From Thermus caldilimi (GTDB lineage: Bacteria > Deinococcota > Deinococci > Deinococcales > Thermaceae), in the NCBI RefSeq assembly GCF_004684245.1, contig NZ_CP038452.1:682001-746000 (forward strand): a stretch of DNA of 64,000 nt. Direction: 5' to 3'. The first letter of the stretch is position 1; each line of letters starts with the position of its first letter. The translations under genes and the position numbers were made by a program. Positions 22,982 to 33,600 of the stretch are shown piece by piece. The notes under the pieces are model-generated. The model made no database searches. It saw nothing but the letters and a program-made list of their open reading frames with translations, and was not told the DNA's origin.

Positions 22982-24096
22982 GCAGGGGAGTTTACCACGG
23001 CGGCCAGGCGGTCCAGGGCCAGGGAGATCTCCTCCTTGCTCTTGCAGAAGGCAAAGCGGAAAAGCCCAAGGGGAGGGTCCTCCCGGTAGAAGGCGCTGGC
23101 GGGAATCAAGGCCACCCTGGCTGCTTCCACCAGCTGGAAGGCATCCAAGCCGGGAAGCTCGGCCATGAGGAAGTAGGTGCCCTCGGGCTCGTAAGCCTTA
23201 AGGCCCATGGACCTGAGCCCAGAAAGGAGCAGGTCCCGCCTCTCCCGGTAGCCTTCCCGCAGGGCCTCGTAAAACCCCTCCTTCCGGGCCAGCCTCAAGG
23301 CCTCCGCCACCCCCGCCTGCAGGGGGCTTGGAGCGGAAAAGCTGGTCCACTGACGCATCCCCGCCAGGGTGGGCATGAACTCCTTGGGCCCCACGATCCA
23401 GCCCACCCGGTAACCCGTGGCCTCGAGGCGTTTCCCCGCACTGCCCACGGTAAAGGTGCGCTCGGGAGCGAACTCCCTCAGGCGCCTTGGCCTTTGCCCA
23501 AAGTAAAGCTCGTCGTACACCTCGTCGGAAACCAGGAAGAGGTCGTACCTTTGGGCCAAGGTTGCCAGGGCCCTTAGCTCCTCCTCGCGGAAAACCAAGC
23601 CCGTGGGGTTCATGGGGGCGTTGACCAGAAGCAGGCGGGTGCGGGGGGTGATGGCTTTTTCCAAGGCCAAGAGGTCCAGACGGAAGCCCTTTTCCCCCAG
23701 TTCAAGCCGCACCAGCCTGGCCTCGGCCCCAGCCAGGAAGGCATCGGGCAGGTACACGTCGAAGAAGGGCTCCAGGACCACCACCTCGTCCCCGGGACCC
23801 ACCAGGCTTTGCAGGAGAACATGGATGGCCTCCGTGGCCCCGGAGGTGACCACCACGTTCTCGGGCTCCACCCCGAACTCCTCCGCTAAGGCCTCCCTGA
23901 GCAGGGGAAGCCCCGCCGGGGGAGCGTACTGGTCGTAGCGCCCCAAGGCTTTGCGGACCGCCTCGAGGAGGAAAGCGGGCGGTGGATTGGAGGGAAAACC
24001 CTGGCCCAGGTTCACCGCCTGGAGCCTGGCGGCCAGCTGGCTCATCTTGGGAAAGATGCTCTCCCGGGCCGCCTGGGTGCGGGGATGCAGGCGCAT
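22978..24096 (-). CDS. Glutamine:phenylpyruvate aminotransferase-like class I aminotransferase
   Basis: 372 residues from the ATG at 24096 (MRLHPRTQAARESIFPKMS). It closely follows the Thermus thermophilus glutamine:phenylpyruvate aminotransferase of known structure as I recall it. The PLP Lys is in GSAGKRLEATGYRVGW, with TSGATEAIH and APMNPTGLV. It swaps amino groups between glutamine and aromatic (or methionine-like) oxoacids. A longer start (24138) would overlap tpiA by 11 bp and add non-family residues, so it was not used. TACCCT, 6 nt upstream, is a weak -10 candidate. Confidence 0.85.
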   Translation of the reverse strand: MRLHPRTQAARESIFPKMSQLAARLQAVNLGQGFPSNPPPAFLLEAVRKALGRYDQYAPPAGLPLLREALAEEFGVEPENVVVTSGATEAIHVLLQSLVGPGDEVVVLEPFFDVYLPDAFLAGAEARLVRLELGEKGFRLDLLALEKAITPRTRLLLVNAPMNPTGLVFREEELRALATLAQRYDLFLVSDEVYDELYFGQRPRRLREFAPERTFTVGSAGKRLEATGYRVGWIVGPKEFMPTLAGMRQWTSFSAPSPLQAGVAEALRLARKEGFYEALREGYRERRDLLLSGLRSMGLKAYEPEGTYFLMAELPGLDAFQLVEAARVALIPASAFYREDPPLGLFRFAFCKSKEEISLALDRLAAVVNSPA

Positions 24097-24127
24097 AGGT
24101 AAAGGGTAGCCCAAAGCCTCCCTCGGC

Positions 24128-24880
24128 TCAACCGGCAATCCTGAGGAGGCTTAAAAAGCTTTCCAGCTCCAGGCTGGCCCCGCCCACCAGTCCCCCGTCC
24201 ACGTTGGGCCTGGAAAGAAGATCGGCGAAGTTCTTGGGGTTCACGCTCCCCCCATAAAGGATCCGCACCCTCCTGGCGAACTCCTCGCCGTAAAGCTCGG
24301 CCAGGGCCTGCCGGATGGCCTGGTGCATGGCCTCAGCGTCCTCAGGGGTGGCGTTATGCCCGGTGCCGATGGCCCAGACCGGCTCATAGGCGATCACCAA
24401 GGCCTCGGGACCTGGGGGGTTCAGGCCCTCGAGGCTTCCCCTGAGCTGGGCCAGGGTATAGGGCACCGCCTCTCCCCTTTCCCTCACCTCCAAGGGTTCC
24501 CCCACGCACAGGATGGGGGTAATCCCTTCCTCCAAGAGCCTTTTCGCCTTTTCCGCCACCAGGGCATCCGTCTCGTGGTGGTAGCGCCGCCTCTCCGAGT
24601 GGCCCACGAGGGTGTAGCGGCACCCCAGATCGGAAAGCATCCGGGCGGAAACCTCCCCCGTATAGGCTCCCTCCCGGTGGGGGGAGACATCCTGGGCCCC
24701 GTAGGCCACCTGGGTACCGGAAAGCACCTCCTTGGCCACGGGAAGCATGGGAAAAGCGGGCAGCACCGCCACCTCGGAATCTAAAGGAGGCAGAAGCCTC
24801 TTGAGCTCGGCAAGCCAGACCCGGGCCTCCGAGGGCACCTTGTGCATCTTCCAGTTTCCCGCCACCAAAACCCTGCGCAT
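24128..24880 (-). CDS. tpiA: Triosephosphate isomerase
   Basis: 250 residues, complete TIM barrel. AGNWKMH at 8-14 holds the catalytic Lys, GHSERR the catalytic His, and [11 protein letters not shown] the catalytic Glu; GGSVNPKN and [10 protein letters not shown] form the phosphate site. It interconverts dihydroxyacetone phosphate and glyceraldehyde-3-phosphate. It follows gap and pgk on the same strand but is separated from pgk by a terminator hairpin and has its own TAGGAT -10 box ending 6 nt before the ATG, so it can be expressed alone as a leaderless message. Confidence 0.97.
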   Translation of the reverse strand: MRRVLVAGNWKMHKVPSEARVWLAELKRLLPPLDSEVAVLPAFPMLPVAKEVLSGTQVAYGAQDVSPHREGAYTGEVSARMLSDLGCRYTLVGHSERRRYHHETDALVAEKAKRLLEEGITPILCVGEPLEVRERGEAVPYTLAQLRGSLEGLNPPGPEALVIAYEPVWAIGTGHNATPEDAEAMHQAIRQALAELYGEEFARRVRILYGGSVNPKNFADLLSRPNVDGGLVGGASLELESFLSLLRIAG

Positions 24881-24896
24881 GCCGCCATCCTACAGG

Positions 24897-24920
24897 AAAA
24901 CCCCGCCCCAGGGGGCGGGG
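24897..24920 (-). terminator. pgk terminator
   Basis: CCCCGCCCC and GGGGCGGGG (24901-24920) form a strong stem followed on the - strand by TTTTCC. It lies between pgk and tpiA. Confidence 0.75.
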
Positions 24921-24935
24921 TTGGAACAGGCGTTC

Positions 24936-26105
24936 CTACTCCAGGACCTCAATCCCCGGGAGGGTGCCCTTCTCCAGGTACTCGAGGCTCGCCCCACCCC
25001 CGGTGGACACGTGGCTAAACCGGTCCTTAAGCCCTAGGCGGTTCACCGCCGCCACGGAGTCACCCCCTCCCACCACGGTGAAGGCTCCCTGCAAGGCGGC
25101 CACCGCCCGGCCCACCGCCAGGGTACCCTCGTCGAAGGGCGGTACCTCGAAGACCCCCATGGGCCCGTTCCAGAAGACCGTTCTGGCCCCCTTCAAGGCT
25201 TCGGCAAAGGCCTTCTGAGTCCTGGGCCCGATGTCCAAGCCCATATAGGGCACGGGAATGGCGTCCGCAGGGAAGGTGTGGGTTTCCACCCCAGCCTCAA
25301 TCCGCTCGGCCGCCACCACATCCACGGGCAGGTACACCCTCACCCCCAAGGATTCCGCCCGCCCAAGCAGGTCCTTGGCCAGATCCAGCCGGTCCTCCTC
25401 CACCAGGCTTTTCCCCACCTCGCCCCCTAAGGCCTTGAGGAAGGTGAAGGCCATGGCCCCGCCGATGAGAAGACGGTCTATGCGGGGAAGGAGGTTTTCT
25501 ATGACCCCGATCTTATCGGAAACCTTGGCCCCCCCGAGGACCACCGCATAGGGCTTTTCCGGATCGCGAAGGAGGCGGGAAAGGGCCTTCACCTCCTTTT
25601 CCATGAGGAGCCCGGCGAAGGAGGGGAGAAGCCTCGCCACCCCCACCACGCTGGCATGGGCCCGGTGGGCACTGCCAAAGGCATCCAGGACAAAGGCCTC
25701 CCCCAGCCGGGCGTAACGGGCAGCAAGGTCAGGGTCGTTCTTCTCCTCCCCTGGCTCAAAACGCACGTTCTCCAGGAGGGCCACCTCCCCCGGGGCCAGG
25801 GCCTGCACCGCCTGGTGCGCCTGGTCGGAACCGGGGCTATGGGGCACGAAGCGGACACCGGAAAGGTAGCGGCCCAAGGCCTCCGCCACCGGGGCCAAGG
25901 AGTACTTGGGGTCCACCCCCTTGGGCCGGCCCAGGTGGGAGAGGAGGACCAGGGAAGCCCCGGCCTCGAGGAGGTGGCGCAGGGTGGGAAGGCTTTCTTG
26001 GATGCGGGTATCGTCCTGCACCACGCCCTCCTGGATGGGGACGTTGTAGTCCACCCGCACCAGGATGCGCTTCCCCCGGGGGTCCAGGTCCTTAAGGGTG
26101 CGCAT
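24936..26105 (-). CDS. pgk: Phosphoglycerate kinase
   Basis: 389 residues with the substrate-binding RVDYNVP (18-24), the hinge GGAKVSDK, and the nucleotide loop [10 protein letters not shown] near the C-terminus. It makes ATP from 1,3-bisphosphoglycerate in glycolysis. It begins directly after the gap stop codon (no spacer), so the two are translated from one message. Confidence 0.97.
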   Translation of the reverse strand: MRTLKDLDPRGKRILVRVDYNVPIQEGVVQDDTRIQESLPTLRHLLEAGASLVLLSHLGRPKGVDPKYSLAPVAEALGRYLSGVRFVPHSPGSDQAHQAVQALAPGEVALLENVRFEPGEEKNDPDLAARYARLGEAFVLDAFGSAHRAHASVVGVARLLPSFAGLLMEKEVKALSRLLRDPEKPYAVVLGGAKVSDKIGVIENLLPRIDRLLIGGAMAFTFLKALGGEVGKSLVEEDRLDLAKDLLGRAESLGVRVYLPVDVVAAERIEAGVETHTFPADAIPVPYMGLDIGPRTQKAFAEALKGARTVFWNGPMGVFEVPPFDEGTLAVGRAVAALQGAFTVVGGGDSVAAVNRLGLKDRFSHVSTGGGASLEYLEKGTLPGIEVLE

Positions 26106-27104
<999 letters not shown>

Positions 27105-27161
27105 TTACCTCCCCACGTGGCTCCTCGCCCCCTTGCCCTAGGGGTCAAGAGCTATGGCTTC

Positions 27162-27167
27162 AGTATA
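27162..27167 (-). promoter_or_regulatory. gap operon -10 box
   Basis: TATACT on the - strand, about 60 bp before the gap ATG. I see no convincing -35 box at 16-18 bp, so only the -10 is called. Confidence 0.4.
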
Positions 27168-27219
27168 TCGGCTTTCTCATAAGTGATTGACGGAACTTGC
27201 CTTAAGCAAACCCTCCCCC

Positions 27220-27256
27220 TTGACCCGTCAACCAGAAAAGCATATTTTTGTTGACG
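27220..27256 (+). promoter_or_regulatory. bioY promoter with BirA-like operator
   Basis: TTGACC (27220-27225), a 17-bp spacer and TATTTT (27243-27248) form the promoter. Over it lies an inverted repeat, CGTCAAC (27226-27232) and GTTGACG (27250-27256). The arms GTCAACC and TGTTGAC are 15 bp apart, the spacing of biotin-repressor (BirA) half-sites. Bound repressor would cover both promoter boxes. Confidence 0.65.
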
Positions 27257-27287
27257 ACCACCCTGCGTGGTCCGGGAGGTACGGACG

Positions 27288-27893
27288 ATGAAAACCGAGG
27301 TTCTCCCCTATCCACCCCTGGTTAAAACCCTCTGGCCCCACCGCACCCTGGCCCGGGACCTGGCCCTGATCCTGGCGGGTAGCCTTCTGGTGGCCCTGGC
27401 TGCCCGGATCAGCATTCCTTTACCGTTCACCCCCGTGCCCATCACCGGCCAGACCCTGGCGATCCTCCTGGTGGGAGCAGCTTTGGGAAGCCGCCTTGGG
27501 TTCCTGTCCCTCTTGGCCTACCTGGCGGAAGGAGCCATAGGCCTACCCGTCTTTGCCGGGGGTACAGGGGGCTTAGGCAAGATCCTCGGCCCCACCGGGG
27601 GCTTCCTCCTGGCCTTCCCCCTGGCCGCAGGCTTGGTGGGGCTACTGGTGGAGCGGTTCGGCCTGGACCGGAGCTTCCTAGGAACCCTTTTGGCCATGCT
27701 GGCGGGCAATGTCCTGCTCTACCTGGTGGGGCTTCCCTGGCTTACCGCCTGGCTCATGGGGGCAGGAAAGTTTGCGGGCACCGGCGCCCTTCTGGCCATG
27801 GGACTTTTCCCCTTCATCCCCGGGGACCTGGTGAAGGCGGTGGTGGCGGCCTTGGTCCTGCCCTCTGCCTGGAAGGTCCTGGGAAGGCGCTAG
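27288..27893 (+). CDS. bioY: Biotin transporter substrate-binding subunit BioY
   Basis: 201 residues with six hydrophobic segments. It has the BioY core PLPFTPVPITGQTLAILLVGAALG and YLAEGAIGLPVFAGGTGG. BioY is the S-component that captures biotin for an ECF-type transporter. No ECF ATPase or T-component is adjacent, so it uses shared modules elsewhere or works alone. The ATG at 27288 has GGAGGT 7 nt upstream; the in-frame GTG at 27267 has none. A BirA-type operator covers the promoter. The nitrilase gene starts 1 bp after the stop. Confidence 0.93.
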   Translation: MKTEVLPYPPLVKTLWPHRTLARDLALILAGSLLVALAARISIPLPFTPVPITGQTLAILLVGAALGSRLGFLSLLAYLAEGAIGLPVFAGGTGGLGKILGPTGGFLLAFPLAAGLVGLLVERFGLDRSFLGTLLAMLAGNVLLYLVGLPWLTAWLMGAGKFAGTGALLAMGLFPFIPGDLVKAVVAALVLPSAWKVLGRR

Positions 27894-27894
27894 C

Positions 27895-28605
27895 GTGCGG
27901 CTGGCCCTGGCGCATCTTGGAAGGCAGGAAAGCTTACCCAGGCTTTTAAAGATCCTCGTCCCCCTGGTGCACCAGGCCCGGGAGGAGGAGGCCTTGGCCC
28001 TCCTCCTCCCCGAGCTGGTCCTGGGGAGGCAAGGGGAAGAAGACCTTCCCCAAGTCCTCGAGGCCCTGGCGGAGGAAAGCCGCATGACGGTGGTGGCGGG
28101 CTACCTGGCCCAAGGCCCCAGGAACCGGCTTAGCGTCTTCCCCCAGGGCCCCTTTTACGACAAGGTGCATCCCTTCCTGGCCCTGGGAGAAGAAGGGGAC
28201 GAGGGCGTTGAGCCTGGGGAAGGCCCCGTGATGTGGGAGTTCCAGGGACGAAGGTTCGGGCTTGCCCTCTGCTATGACCTGGATTTCCCCGAACTTTTTC
28301 GCAGCTATGCCTTGATGGGCGCCGAGGTTTTCCTGGTGGGTTCGGCCTGGCCCGGGGAGTACCTGGAGCTTCTTGCGGTCCTGGCCCGGGCGAGGGCCGC
28401 GGAGAACCAGGCCTACCTTCTTCTCGCCAACCGGGCGGACACGGGAAGCCCTTCCCTGGCGGTAGCCCCCGATGGGCGCCTTTTGGCCTCGAGGGGGGAG
28501 GAAGGCCTCCTCGTGGTGGACCTGGACCTGGGTTTCCTGGAAGAGTACCGCGCCCGCTACCCCATCCTCCGCCACCGCCGGATGGAGGCATACCGGCTCT
28601 GGTAA
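27895..28605 (+). CDS. Carbon-nitrogen hydrolase (nitrilase superfamily)
   Basis: 236 residues from a GTG 1 bp after the bioY stop. The Glu-Lys-Cys triad is visible: Glu in LLLPELVL (about 40), Lys in YDKVHPF (about 88), and Cys in ALCYDLDFPELFR (about 127). It hydrolyses an amide of unknown identity; omega-amidase-type and deaminated-glutathione-type members look similar at this level. Its position after bioY could suggest an amide such as biotinamide, but this is only guilt by association. Confidence 0.8.
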   Translation: MRLALAHLGRQESLPRLLKILVPLVHQAREEEALALLLPELVLGRQGEEDLPQVLEALAEESRMTVVAGYLAQGPRNRLSVFPQGPFYDKVHPFLALGEEGDEGVEPGEGPVMWEFQGRRFGLALCYDLDFPELFRSYALMGAEVFLVGSAWPGEYLELLAVLARARAAENQAYLLLANRADTGSPSLAVAPDGRLLASRGEEGLLVVDLDLGFLEEYRARYPILRHRRMEAYRLW

Positions 28606-28606
28606 G

Positions 28607-29041
28607 ATGGCCTCCGTGCTGGAGAACCGCCGGGCACGGCACGACTACGAGATCCTGGAAACCTACGAGGCGGGGATCGTCCTGAAGGGAACCGAGGTCA
28701 AGTCCCTGCGCGCCGGTAAGGTGGATTTCACGGGAAGCTTTGCCAAGTTTGAAAACGGCGAGCTTTACCTGGAAAACCTTTACATCGCTCCCTATGAAAA
28801 GGGATCCTATACCAACGTGGACCCCAGGAGAAAGCGCAAGCTTCTCCTTCATCGCCACGAGCTCAACCGGCTAAGGGGCAGGGTGGAACAGAAGGGCCTC
28901 ACCCTGGTACCCCTTAAGATTTACTTTAACGAAAGGGGTTACGCCAAGGTGCTCCTGGGCCTAGCCCGGGGCAAAAAGGCCTATCAAAGAAAAGAAGACG
29001 ACAAGAAGCGGGCCGTGCGCCGCGCCCTGGAGGAGCTATGA
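28607..29041 (+). CDS. smpB: SsrA-binding protein
   Basis: 144 residues: NRRARHDYEILETYEAGIVL, GTEVKSLRAGKVDF and the C-terminal Arg/Lys-rich tail KKAYQRKEDDKKR that threads into the mRNA channel. SmpB carries tmRNA to stalled ribosomes. The ATG at 28607 is 1 bp after the nitrilase stop. The amidase gene overlaps its end by 4 bp. Confidence 0.97.
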   Translation: MASVLENRRARHDYEILETYEAGIVLKGTEVKSLRAGKVDFTGSFAKFENGELYLENLYIAPYEKGSYTNVDPRRKRKLLLHRHELNRLRGRVEQKGLTLVPLKIYFNERGYAKVLLGLARGKKAYQRKEDDKKRAVRRALEEL

Positions 29042-30183
29042 GGTTTTTTGCTCTAGCCCTGGTTCTCCTTCCCGCCCTGGCCCAGGCTCCAAAACCCCTC
29101 CTGGTGGGGGGTGAGGTGGGCCAGGCCCTTTACCCAGGGGGGCGGGGCGTGGCCTATGGGGAGGCGCGCCTGATAGCCCGGGGCCTGGGGCTTGCCCTGT
29201 GGCAAGGGGAAGGCCAGGCGGCCCTGGGCCTGGGAAGCCGCTACAAGGTTTTCCCCCTGGTGGAAAACGAGGCCCAGGCCGCCGCCCGGGGGGCTGCCTG
29301 GAAACGGGGACAGGAGGTCTTCGTCCCCTTGCGGCCGTTAAGCGAGGCCTTGGGCCTGGAATACCGGGCCCAGGAGGGCATCCTCCTCCAGCTGCCCTGG
29401 GCCCGGCTTTTGGGGGTGGAACAGAGGCCGGGCCGGATCCTCCTTCGCTTCTCCCGGGAGGTGAACGCCCTGTTGGAGGGCAATAGCGTCCTCTTCCTCC
29501 TGGCCCAAGGGGAAGGAGCGGGCCTGAGCCAGGAAGCCCGGGGACTTCGCCTCCGCCTGGATACCCCGCCCACTAGGCTCTACTACCCCGGAGGAGGCCA
29601 GGTGATCCTGGAGTGGAGCCCCCCAGCCAGACCCAGGCCCACGGTCCTCCTGGACCCCGGCCACGGGGGGAAGGACCCGGGCATCTCGGCAGGAGGGCTT
29701 CTGGAGAAGGACCTTACCCTGGACCTAGCCAGGCGGGTGGCCGCCCGCCTGCCGGGTGCCCGGCTCTCCCGGCAAGGGGATGAAACCGTGCCCCTCGAGG
29801 CCCGCTTGAGCCTGGCCCAGTCAGCCTCGGTGGTGGTTTCCCTCCATGTCACCCAGGGGAGTGCGGTGAACCTCTACCTGCCCAAGGCCCGCTCCACCCC
29901 CTTAGCCCAAAACGCCGAGGCCCTCCTGGCCTCGGCCCCAGCAGAGCAGGCCGCCTTGCTGAAGGTCTACGCCGGCGACCCACGGCGCCTGGCCGAGGCT
30001 CTGGAAAAGGCTTTTTCCGCCCTGGGCATTGTGCTGGCCCGGGCAGAGGGTCCTTACGCCCTCACCGACATCCCCGGGGCGGCCGTGGTCCTGGAGGTGG
30101 GAGTGGAACGGTTGAAGACCCCTGAGGCCCGCAATCAGGTGGCGGAGGCCATTGCCCAGGCCATCCGCACCTATCTGGAGTAG
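29038..30183 (+). CDS. Secreted N-acetylmuramoyl-L-alanine amidase (Amidase_3)
   Basis: 381 residues. A signal peptide covers about residues 1-17 (cut after ALAQA). Residues 20-195 resemble copper-amine-oxidase-N/AMIN-like beta domains that dock to the wall. The amidase domain starts at DPGHGGKDPG (zinc His), then EKDLTLDLA (Glu) and SLHV (second His); the catalytic-Glu region reads VVLEVG. It cuts the stem peptide from peptidoglycan in the periplasm. It overlaps smpB by 4 bp and is followed 2 bp later by a GerMN-domain gene, likely a cell-wall pair. Confidence 0.88.
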   Translation: MRFFALALVLLPALAQAPKPLLVGGEVGQALYPGGRGVAYGEARLIARGLGLALWQGEGQAALGLGSRYKVFPLVENEAQAAARGAAWKRGQEVFVPLRPLSEALGLEYRAQEGILLQLPWARLLGVEQRPGRILLRFSREVNALLEGNSVLFLLAQGEGAGLSQEARGLRLRLDTPPTRLYYPGGGQVILEWSPPARPRPTVLLDPGHGGKDPGISAGGLLEKDLTLDLARRVAARLPGARLSRQGDETVPLEARLSLAQSASVVVSLHVTQGSAVNLYLPKARSTPLAQNAEALLASAPAEQAALLKVYAGDPRRLAEALEKAFSALGIVLARAEGPYALTDIPGAAVVLEVGVERLKTPEARNQVAEAIAQAIRTYLE

Positions 30184-30185
30184 CC

Positions 30186-30683
30186 ATGCGCCGACTCTTG
30201 ACCTTCTGGAACCTCCTTGGTCTCGCCTTCTTTACCTTGGGAGCTCTGGTCTACTGGCAAAGCCAAGGATGGCGGGCTTCATCCGCCCTGCCCTTGCCCT
30301 CGGAGGAAACCTCGGCCGCAAGCAACCTGCCCATGATCCTCTACCTACCCAACCCGCCCCAGGGCCTCCTGAAGGAAACCCGCACCCTCGAGCTGGCCCC
30401 AGGGGATACCCCGGAAAACAAGGTCCTGGCCGCCTGGGCTGAGGCCCTGGGGGCCCCCAAGCCCCGGGCCCTTTACCGGCTGGGCAAGCTTTTCGTGGTG
30501 GATCTTCCCGCCGACTTTGCCCTGGGTCTGGATGCCAGCCAGGAAGCCCTGCGCCTCTACAGTCTGGCCTATACCCTCCTTTCCACCTTCCCCCAGGCCC
30601 AGGAGGTGCGCTTCCTGGTGGAGGGTGAACCCAAGCCGGGCCTAGCCCATCTGGATCTAAGCCAGCCTTTCCGCCTGCCATGA
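30186..30683 (+). CDS. GerMN-domain envelope protein
   Basis: 165 residues. One N-terminal membrane segment (about 8-26) is followed by a single GerMN domain (LYLPNPPQGLLKETRTLEL... to VRFLVEGEPKPGLAHLDLSQPF), the fold found in spore GerM and LpqB. Thermus does not sporulate, so a role with the preceding peptidoglycan amidase is the best reading. It overlaps smc by 4 bp. Confidence 0.78.
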   Translation: MRRLLTFWNLLGLAFFTLGALVYWQSQGWRASSALPLPSEETSAASNLPMILYLPNPPQGLLKETRTLELAPGDTPENKVLAAWAEALGAPKPRALYRLGKLFVVDLPADFALGLDASQEALRLYSLAYTLLSTFPQAQEVRFLVEGEPKPGLAHLDLSQPFRLP

Positions 30684-33600
30684 GGGATACCTGGCGCATC
30701 GACCGCCTCGTCCTCCAGGGGTTCAAGTCCTTTGCGGAGCGCATCGCCTTAGACTTCCCGGACCCCATCACCGGGATCATCGGGCCCAATGGCTCCGGCA
30801 AGAGCAACCTGGTGGAAGCCTTGCGCTTCGTGACCGGGGCCCGCGCCCATGAGCTACGCGGGCAGGAACTGAGCACCTTTCTCTTCCATGGTGGCGAGGG
30901 CCGCCCACCCCAGGCCATGGCGGAGGTCCGCTTGGAGCTTTCCCGGGGAAGGGAAAGGCTCACCGTGGAACGGCGCATCGAAGGGGACCGCTCCCTCTTT
31001 CGGGTAAACGGCCGCCCCTTAAGCGCCAAGGCCCTGGCCCTCCACCTTGCGGGCACGGGCCTGGGCCGAGGGGGATACGCCATCGTGGGTCAGGGGGAGG
31101 TGGCCGCCCTCCTGGAAGCCCCGGAGGAAGTTCTGCTGGCCCACCTCGAGGAGGCCGCCGGGCTGAGGCCGGTGGCGGAAGCCGCCCGGGTGGCGGAGAA
31201 GGAGTTGCAAGAAGCAAGCCGCCTTCTGGAAGAGCGCCAGCGAGAACTCCAGGAGCTTAAGGCCCAGGCAGAACGGCTTAGAGGGGAAGCCCACCGGGCC
31301 AGGCGCGCCCAGGCCCTGGACCTCGAGGCCCTTGCCCTTAGGGCAAGCCTCCTGGAAGCCCGCATGGAGGAAGCCCAAGCCGAAATAGCGAAGGCCGAGG
31401 AGCGGCTTAGGGCCCTGACCAGGGAGGAGGAAACCCTAGAGAAGGAGCGCCAAGCCCTGGAGAAAAGGCGCCTGGCCCTGGCCCGCGAAGAGGAATCCCT
31501 GCGCCAAAAGCTGGAAGCGGTGCGCCTGCGCCTGAAGGAGCGGGAGGGCATTGAGCGGGAGCTTAAGGAACTCGCCCGCCTGCAAAGGGCCCTGGACCGT
31601 CCCCCACCCGAAGACCCCGGCCCCCCAGTACCCCCTCCCCCCCGGCCCCTCGAGGAGCTCCGCACCCAGCTGAGGCATCTGAAAGCGGAAGAAACCCGCC
31701 TGCTGGCCGCCAAAAAGCGTCACGAGGAAGCCTTCCGCCGGTACCTGGCGGAAACCGCCCGCTACGAGGAACGCCTGAAGGCTTACCAGGAAGCCCTGGC
31801 GGAACGTACCCGCTTGGAGGAGGAGCTTGCTGGGAGGCTTGAGGAACTCCGGGACCTCGAGGGGAAAATGGCCGAACGGAAGGGGTTGGAAACCCGCCTC
31901 GCCGACCTGCGCGCCCAGGCCCAGGGAGCCCTCAGGGAGGCCGAGCGGCTCAGGCGGCTTCTGGAGGCCGGCAGCGACCTGCTCGAGGGCCCGCGAAAGG
32001 TGCGGAGGCTTCCTGGAGTACTGGGGGTGGTGGCGGACCTGGTGCGACCCGAAGCGGGGCTGGAGCTGGCCTTGGAGGTGGCCCTGGGCCCCCGGCTCCA
32101 ATGGGTCCTCACCCAGGACGAGGAGGCCGCCAAGAACGCCATCGCCCTCCTGAAACGGGAAGGGGGCCGGGCCACCTTCCTGCCCCTAACCCTTCTATCC
32201 CCGCCACCTCCCCCCTCTCCCCCTCCCGCGCCCGGCCTCCTGGGACCTGCCTTCCGCCTGGCCCGGCTCCGGCACCTGGGCTTGCCCGAGGAGCAAATCC
32301 TCCTGGCCCTCCTGGGGGATACCCTGGTCTTCGCCGACTTGGATGCGGCCCTGGCTTACCGGAAAGCGGGAGGCCGGGAAAGGGCGGTCACCCTGGAAGG
32401 GGAGGTGCTGGAGCGCCTGGGGGCCCTTTCCGGTGGGCGGCTAAAGGGAAGTGGGGAAACCCTCCTCTTAAGGCGGCGCCTGGAGGATCTGGAAACCGAG
32501 CAGGAGCAGCTCGCCAGGGAGATCAAAGCCTTGGAGGAAGCCTTGGCCTCCTTTCCTCCCCCTCGCCGCCTCGAGGAGGCCCGGGCCCAGGTGGGGGCCC
32601 TGCAAGCTAGGCTTCGCTCCCCCCTACCCCTGCCTCCCCAACCCCCCGCACCCCCTCAGGAAACCTGGGAGGAGGCCCGGCTTCTGGCTTTAGGAAAGGA
32701 AAAAGAGGAGCTGGAAGGAATCCTGGCCCAAGCGGAGGCCCACGAGCGCTGGCGCCTGCTCTCCCAGGCCCGGGAGGCTTGGGCGGCATCCCAGGAGGAA
32801 GTGCGCCGCATCCAAACCAGGATGGAGGAACTGAAGGCCAAGCTCGCCGCCACCCAGCCCCTTCTGGCCAAGGCCCAGGAGCTAGAGGAGCGCCTTAAGG
32901 CCGTGCGGGCGGAAAGGACAAACCTCGAGGACCAGCAAACCCGGGCCCTCACCCGGGCTAACGCCCTCTTGAGCGAGCGGGAAAACCTCCGCCTGCTCCT
33001 GGCCCGCAGGGAAGCCCTCCTGGAAGAACTGGGCCGGGAGAGGGCCTCCTTCCTCCCGCTAGACCGCCTGCCCGGCACCCCCAGGACCCTCCAGGCCAAG
33101 CTAGCCCAGGTGGAGCGGGAACGGGTAGCCTTGGGACCCGTAAACGCCCTGGCAGAAAGAGAGCTAATGGAGTTGGAAACCCGCCTCGAGGCCCAGGTCA
33201 AAGAGGTGCTGGAGGCCACGGAAGCCCTCCTTCGCCTCGAGGCCGAGGCCAAGGCTGTGGAACAAGCCTACGGGGAGAGGCTGAAGGAAAGCTACCAGGT
33301 TTTCCAAAATGCCTTTCAAAAATACGCCCTAGCCCTCCTCGGGGCCCGGGCCGAGGTGAAGCGGGAAGGCCAAGGGCTGAAGCTGGTGGTGATCCCGGCG
33401 GGAAAGCGCACCCAGGACCTCCGCCTCCTCTCCCTGGGGGAAAAGACTCTGGGGGCCCTCGCCTTCCTCTTTTCCTTGGGCGAACTCCAGGGCGGTTTGC
33501 CCTTGGCCGTGCTGGACGAGGTGGACGCCGCCCTTGACGAGGCCAACCTCGTCCGCTTCACCCGCTTCCTCAACTCCGGCAAGCAGTTCATCCTGGTCAC

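Noticed and set aside
27121..27161. TTGACC at 27143-27148 (- strand) as a gap promoter -35
   Set aside because: No -10-like hexamer lies 16-18 bp downstream; the TATACT further up is a better candidate even without a clear -35.
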